DNA from: JBDRGC01 sp043818215
GTDB lineage: Bacteria > Chloroflexota > Anaerolineae > Anaerolineales > UBA11858
NCBI GenBank assembly: GCA_043818215.1
Contig: JBDRGC010000436.1
Coordinates: 1 to 7,449 of the forward strand
DNA length: 7,449 nucleotides
Reading direction: 5' to 3'
Shown here: positions 5,532 to 7,449 of the stretch, one piece after another
Layout: every line of letters begins with the position of its first letter
How positions within the stretch are numbered: the stretch's first letter is position 1
Made by a program: the position numbers and the translations under genes
Notes under the pieces: model-generated
Seen by the model: the letters and a program-made list of their open reading frames with translations, nothing else
Told to the model about the DNA's origin: nothing
Databases searched by the model: none

Positions 5532-7449
5532 GCTGCAACCTCCATTGCTATGGCATCTACCATGGCTTCGAATTGTGCTACTTCCCAGCCCTGAACTTCG
5601 ATGGCTTTGTTGGGGCAGGCGCTTACACAGTTACCGCAACCAGAACAGTTAGCCGGTATGACCACAGCCCTTTGGATTTCTTTGCCATCCACGGTTAATG
5701 TTTGTAGGGCAATCGCATCTTCATATTCACAAACTTCTACACAGGCGCCTGTTCCATCACATTTCTCCGCGTCGACTGTAGCCACAAAAGGCTCTAAGAT
5801 CACCTGGCCCGAGGCCAGGAGAGCGGATACTTTTGCCGCGGCGGCGGAGGCTGCGTTGCAGCTTTCTTGGATCGTCATTGGGCTTTGGGCGGTGCCAGCC
5901 AGTACGATCCCGGGGACAGGGGTCTCTACGGGACGCAGCTTGGGGTGTACCTCCAGGAGGAAGCGATCATCACCAACCGGGATTTTCATCAGGTTGACCA
6001 GATCAGCCACAGGACGCGGCATGATTCCAACGGCCAGGATCACCAGATCAACAGCGGCCTCGATTTCCAACCCGTTGGTCAAATAATCTTTGCATTTCAC
6101 CAACACGGGGTGAGTGTCTCCCTTGGGGGCGGCAACCACCTCGGGTCGTTCATCGCCGTGGAAGCGTAAGAAGCGTACCATATTGCCAGACGCGTTCGTG
6201 TAATATTCTTCGTGACCACGCCCGTAGGTGCGGATATCTTCGTAGAAATCATAGATATTGGTTTGCGGGAAACGCTCACGCAAATCATTAGCCGTATGCA
6301 GGGTAGCCGTGCAGCATACCCGCGAACAGTAATTGTTGAGTATTCCATCTGGCTGGGGTTCATCCACGTCGGCTAGATGCCGGCTGCCAACACAATGCAG
6401 CATGGCAATATCCCGGACCGGACGGCCATTCCAAATCAATTCATCAGGATTATCTTGCAATCCCATATAGCGGATAAATTGAGGCAGGGTGACAACTTCG
6501 GGGAGTTCTCCATACCCATAATCGCCTTGGGGCGGCTCATAAGGGGTAAAACCTGTGGCAATAACAATTGCCCCGACTTTAAGGTCGAAAGTTTTTTCTT
6601 TATTCTCGAAAACGATTTCTTTCCCACCAATCGTGATCGGTTCGCCATTGTAGTTTTCCCAATCCACGGCTGGGTCTGATGGATAACAGCCCTCATAAGA
6701 GCGATATATGACTTTGCGCTTTGTCAGGCCGTAATTGAATTCGTCAGGCACTTCTTGCGTACAGGCAGCCATTGCAGCTTCGGCTATATCGCTGCTTACC
6801 CCGCGGGATTGTTGGCGAATTTGGACTTCGTAGTTGCCAATATAGCCGCCATAACCTACCATCTCTGCCAGGGTGTAAATTGTGATCAGCGGGTGCGCAG
6901 TGACTTTTTCTATCAAAGCGTGCAGGCTTTCGCGGGCATTCTCCTCGGTGGGGAAAACGGTCTCAAGCTGCGCCATCCGCCCGCCCAAAAAGGGAGTTTT
7001 CTCTATCAGTGTGACTTGGATGCCGCGTCTGGCAATATCATAAGCCGAACGCAATCCAGCCACGCCGCCGCCAATCACTAATGCGTGTTTCTCGGCATCC
7101 AGTTTGATCTCATCGAGTGGTTTTAGCAGGCGTGCTTTGGCAAGCCCGGCTGACATGAGACGGACGGCTTTTGCGATAGCTCCGGCCGGGTTACTACCGT
7201 GAACCCAGCTATCTTGCTCGCGCAATCCAACATGATGGTAGCAATAAGGGTTCAACCCGGCGCGGGCGACGGTTCCACGGAAGGTACCCTCGTGAAGCGA
7301 GGGGGCGCAGGCTCCAATGACAACCCGGTTGACGCCATGCTCTCTGATATCTGCTTCGACCAAAGATTGACCGACATCGGAACACATGGCCATATTTGTG
7401 CGCGATACAATCACATTGGGCATTTCACGCAACGCATCGGCGACTTTTT
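5528..7449 (-). CDS. hdrA: HdrA-like FAD/iron-sulfur protein (N-terminus beyond window edge)
   Basis: The frame runs open to the window edge. The TTG at 7432 is not the true start, since the codons before it (KVADA) continue the HdrA N-terminal domain; it is used here only as residue 1 for numbering. At least 639 residues are visible; methanogen-type HdrA is about 650. Domains in order: the N-terminal HdrA region (MCSDVGQ, IGACAPSLHE, LREQDSWVH); an FAD domain with VIGGGVAG (119-126) and ATGFTP and LAVGIMPRP; the HdrA cluster motif Cys347-x21-Cys369-x3-Cys373-Cys374; and a C-terminal ferredoxin-like part. Its first motif has Cys558, Cys564 and Cys568 but Thr561 where a cysteine is usual. The second, Cys596-599-602-606 followed by Pro, is complete. 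HdrA moves electrons between flavin and Fe-S partners in heterodisulfide-reductase-like complexes. QmoA is shorter and QmoB carries an MvhD-like end, so HdrA is the best match. It overlaps the next gene by 4 nt. Confidence 0.92.
   Translation of the reverse strand, partial: KVADALREMPNVIVSRTNMAMCSDVGQSLVEADIREHGVNRVVIGACAPSLHEGTFRGTVARAGLNPYCYHHVGLREQDSWVHGSNPAGAIAKAVRLMSAGLAKARLLKPLDEIKLDAEKHALVIGGGVAGLRSAYDIARRGIQVTLIEKTPFLGGRMAQLETVFPTEENARESLHALIEKVTAHPLITIYTLAEMVGYGGYIGNYEVQIRQQSRGVSSDIAEAAMAACTQEVPDEFNYGLTKRKVIYRSYEGCYPSDPAVDWENYNGEPITIGGKEIVFENKEKTFDLKVGAIVIATGFTPYEPPQGDYGYGELPEVVTLPQFIRYMGLQDNPDELIWNGRPVRDIAMLHCVGSRHLADVDEPQPDGILNNYCSRVCCTATLHTANDLRERFPQTNIYDFYEDIRTYGRGHEEYYTNASGNMVRFLRFHGDERPEVVAAPKGDTHPVLVKCKDYLTNGLEIEAAVDLVILAVGIMPRPVADLVNLMKIPVGDDRFLLEVHPKLRPVETPVPGIVLAGTAQSPMTIQESCNAASAAAAKVSALLASGQVILEPFVATVDAEKCDGTGACVEVCEYEDAIALQTLTVDGKEIQRAVVIPANCSGCGNCVSACPNKAIEVQGWEVAQFEAMVDAIAMEVAA

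Noticed and set aside
5750..5752. Possible selenocysteine codon at the missing cysteine of HdrA
   Set aside because: The codon is ACA (Thr), not TGA, so the residue is a real substitution.
5601..6086. 161-residue plus-strand frame opposite hdrA
   Set aside because: It is a shadow of the conserved HdrA coding sequence, with no start signal or domain.
7430..7432. TTG as the true start of hdrA
   Set aside because: The frame stays open to the edge and the codons before it fit the conserved HdrA N-terminal domain, so the start lies outside the window.

Overview
The window looks like a chromosomal segment of an anaerobic or facultative bacterium with roughly balanced GC, most plausibly Chloroflexota (Anaerolineae-like). 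This placement is an inference from the gene set and from several short interspersed palindromic repeats. Nothing in the window, such as rRNA, fixes the taxonomy. Seven of the nine genes form one minus-strand gene run that appears dedicated to sulfur-carrier chemistry.

Layout. Positions 1-455 (minus) hold the first 151 codons of uridine kinase (udk), cut by the left edge, with a TATAAT box placed so that the mRNA could be leaderless. Positions 456-867 have no gene and carry three repeat structures: a 17-bp inverted repeat (494-542), a 145-bp MITE-like element with an apparent 8-bp target duplication (596-756), and a perfect 13-bp inverted repeat ending next to the regulator gene (778-852). 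Positions 868-1791 (plus) encode a LysR regulator of the CysL/YeiE type. Positions 1806-1899 are a repeat-derived hairpin region between convergent genes, and it contains a good intrinsic terminator for the minus strand.

The sulfur run is read right to left. It starts with HdrA (7449-5528, N-terminus outside the window) and a 101-residue winged-helix-like protein (5531-5226). Next come a QmoC-like HdrC/HdrE fusion, with two [4Fe-4S] clusters plus a membrane cytochrome b part (5226-4084), and a DsrE-family protein (4051-3677). It ends with a TusA-like sulfur carrier (3633-3385), a TsuA/YeeE thiosulfate transporter (3356-2340) and a second DsrE-family protein (2265-1906). The first three genes overlap by 4 nt and 1 nt and are probably translationally coupled. 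The others are 28-74 nt apart, each with its own good ribosome binding site.

Working model (inference). TsuA brings in thiosulfate or a related sulfane-sulfur compound. The TusA-like protein takes the sulfur as a persulfide on its CPxP cysteine and exchanges it with the two single-cysteine DsrE paralogues. HdrA (FAD and Fe-S clusters) and the QmoC-like membrane subunit exchange electrons between that chemistry and the quinone pool. No HdrB (CCG-domain) subunit, DsrAB, rhodanese or Sox gene is visible, although genes upstream of hdrA lie outside the window. The nearby LysR belongs to a group whose characterised members respond to sulfite or control sulfur assimilation, so it is a candidate regulator, although it is convergent with the 3' end of the run.
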